Positions 63,418 to 64,000 of a stretch of 64,000 nucleotides of DNA are shown piece by piece. Origin of the DNA: Litoreibacter albidus. GTDB taxonomy: Bacteria > Pseudomonadota > Alphaproteobacteria > Rhodobacterales > Rhodobacteraceae. Numbering within the stretch: the first letter of the stretch is position 1; the number at the start of each line of letters is the position of its first letter. The translations under genes were made by a program, and so were the position numbers. The DNA is taken from positions 62,001 through 126,000 of the forward strand of contig NZ_FNOI01000005.1 of the NCBI RefSeq assembly GCF_900107015.1. Reading direction: 5' to 3'. Under the pieces are notes generated by a model, which did not search any database, was not told the DNA's origin, and was given only the letters and a program-made list of their open reading frames with translations.

Positions 63418-64000
63418 ATGACCGGAAAAGTTCAGAAGAAACGTGAAGATCTCCGCGCGCGATTGATTGATATCGCTGAAGAGCGGATCAAGACGGATGG
63501 CATAGCTGGCCTGCGGGCCCGAGACCTTGCGAAGGAAGCAGGATGTGCGGTTGGTGCCATATACAACGTCTTTGGCGATATGAACGACTTGATCATGGCC
63601 GTGAACGCACGGACGTTCAAACGCGTCGGCGCGCAGGTTTCAAAGGCCGTCGCGGCACAGCCCCCCGGTCATCCGGTCAATTCAATGATCGCCATGTCGC
63701 ATGCCTATCTGCACTTCGCACGTGACAACACTCCCGCTTGGCGCACGCTGTTCGACTTGGAGGTTTCTACCGAAGAAAAGGTGCCAGCGTGGTATTTAGA
63801 GGAGCTGCAAAACGTCTTCTCCCTGATCGCTGATCCGTTGGTGCGAATCTTTCCGGATATGTCCGAGGAGGATGTGAATCTTATGACCCGCGGGCTGTTC
63901 TCATCCGTGCATGGAATCGTGCTTCTTGGGTTGGAGAAGCGAATATCAGGCGTTCCTATTGATAAGCTTGAACATATGATTTCTCTTGTTTTCAATCACT
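63418..64000 (+). CDS. TetR/AcrR family transcriptional regulator (cut by window end)
   Basis: At least 194 residues; no stop is reached before the window ends. The N-terminal HTH has RLIDIAEERIKTDGIAGLRARDLAKEAGCAVGAIYNVFGDMNDLI (region about 13-60), typical of TetR proteins. The C-terminal part (HAYLHFARDNTPAWRTLFD, SSVHGIVLLGLE) resembles the WHG-type TetR C-terminal domain. Ligand and targets unknown. The true C-terminus lies just beyond the edge. Confidence 0.85.
   Translation, partial: MTGKVQKKREDLRARLIDIAEERIKTDGIAGLRARDLAKEAGCAVGAIYNVFGDMNDLIMAVNARTFKRVGAQVSKAVAAQPPGHPVNSMIAMSHAYLHFARDNTPAWRTLFDLEVSTEEKVPAWYLEELQNVFSLIADPLVRIFPDMSEEDVNLMTRGLFSSVHGIVLLGLEKRISGVPIDKLEHMISLVFNH

Overview
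The window is a dense, high-GC stretch of alphaproteobacterial chromosome, most likely from the marine Roseobacter group (Rhodobacterales). This rests on gene content and arrangement: an Irr-type Fur regulator divergent from fabA-fabB-fabI, a GT14 glycosyltransferase with a long Roseobacter-like C-terminus next to a sulfotransferase, TRAP and BCCT transporters, a small CHCC zinc-finger gene before polA, and DUF1285, DUF599 and DUF2798 genes. No prophage, insertion sequence, CRISPR array or rRNA was seen. One tRNA gene, tRNA-Arg(UCU), lies near the right end. The species cannot be named from this sequence.

Layout. 1-2.7 kb: a GlcD-type FAD-linked oxidase, a DUF599 membrane protein and a small exported protein. 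2.7-10 kb: a MoxR AAA+ operon (moxR, DUF58, BatA/DUF4159, VWA-like membrane protein), divergent from a DUF1285 gene. 10-20.5 kb: DUF2798, polA with a 59-residue zinc-finger protein, an RTX-repeat protein, HIT, GT14 glycosyltransferase, sulfotransferase, a PfkB sugar/nucleoside kinase, nth and an Ada-like DNA repair protein. 20.5-22.1 kb: two tandem OmpA-family lipoproteins. 22.2-26.2 kb: an FCD/GntR regulator, an enolase-superfamily dehydratase with a zinc alcohol dehydrogenase, and a PcaD-like hydrolase. 26.2-32 kb: an MFS exporter, a four-gene ATGA-coupled operon (L-2-haloacid dehalogenase, alpha/beta hydrolase, PLP dehydratase, EEP nuclease/phosphatase) and a site-2 protease. 32-36.8 kb: fabI, fabB, fabA, irr, a DUF1007 protein and a NicO metal transporter. 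36.8-44.3 kb: a TRAP transporter, an ECF sigma/anti-sigma pair and tex.

44.2-54.3 kb is a catabolic operon behind a divergent LysR gene. It holds a complete peptide-type ABC transporter, a creatininase-family amidohydrolase, an RraA-family protein, a cytoplasmic gamma-glutamyltransferase-like Ntn-hydrolase and an N-formylglutamate amidohydrolase. A BCCT transporter follows. This set looks like a pathway for an unidentified gamma-glutamyl or N-formyl compound and is the best candidate here for an undescribed system. 56.3-63.1 kb is a phosphorelay cluster: REC plus degenerate GGDEF, Hpt, a CheY-like protein, a PAS histidine kinase and a CHASE-type hybrid kinase. The window ends inside a TetR-family gene.

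Three distant promoters share one 23-bp dyad (ATTGGTAA, 7 nt, TTACCAAT): those of the GlcD-type oxidase, the FCD regulator itself and the TRAP binding protein. This points to a small regulon for uptake and oxidation of a 2-hydroxy acid such as glycolate or lactate.
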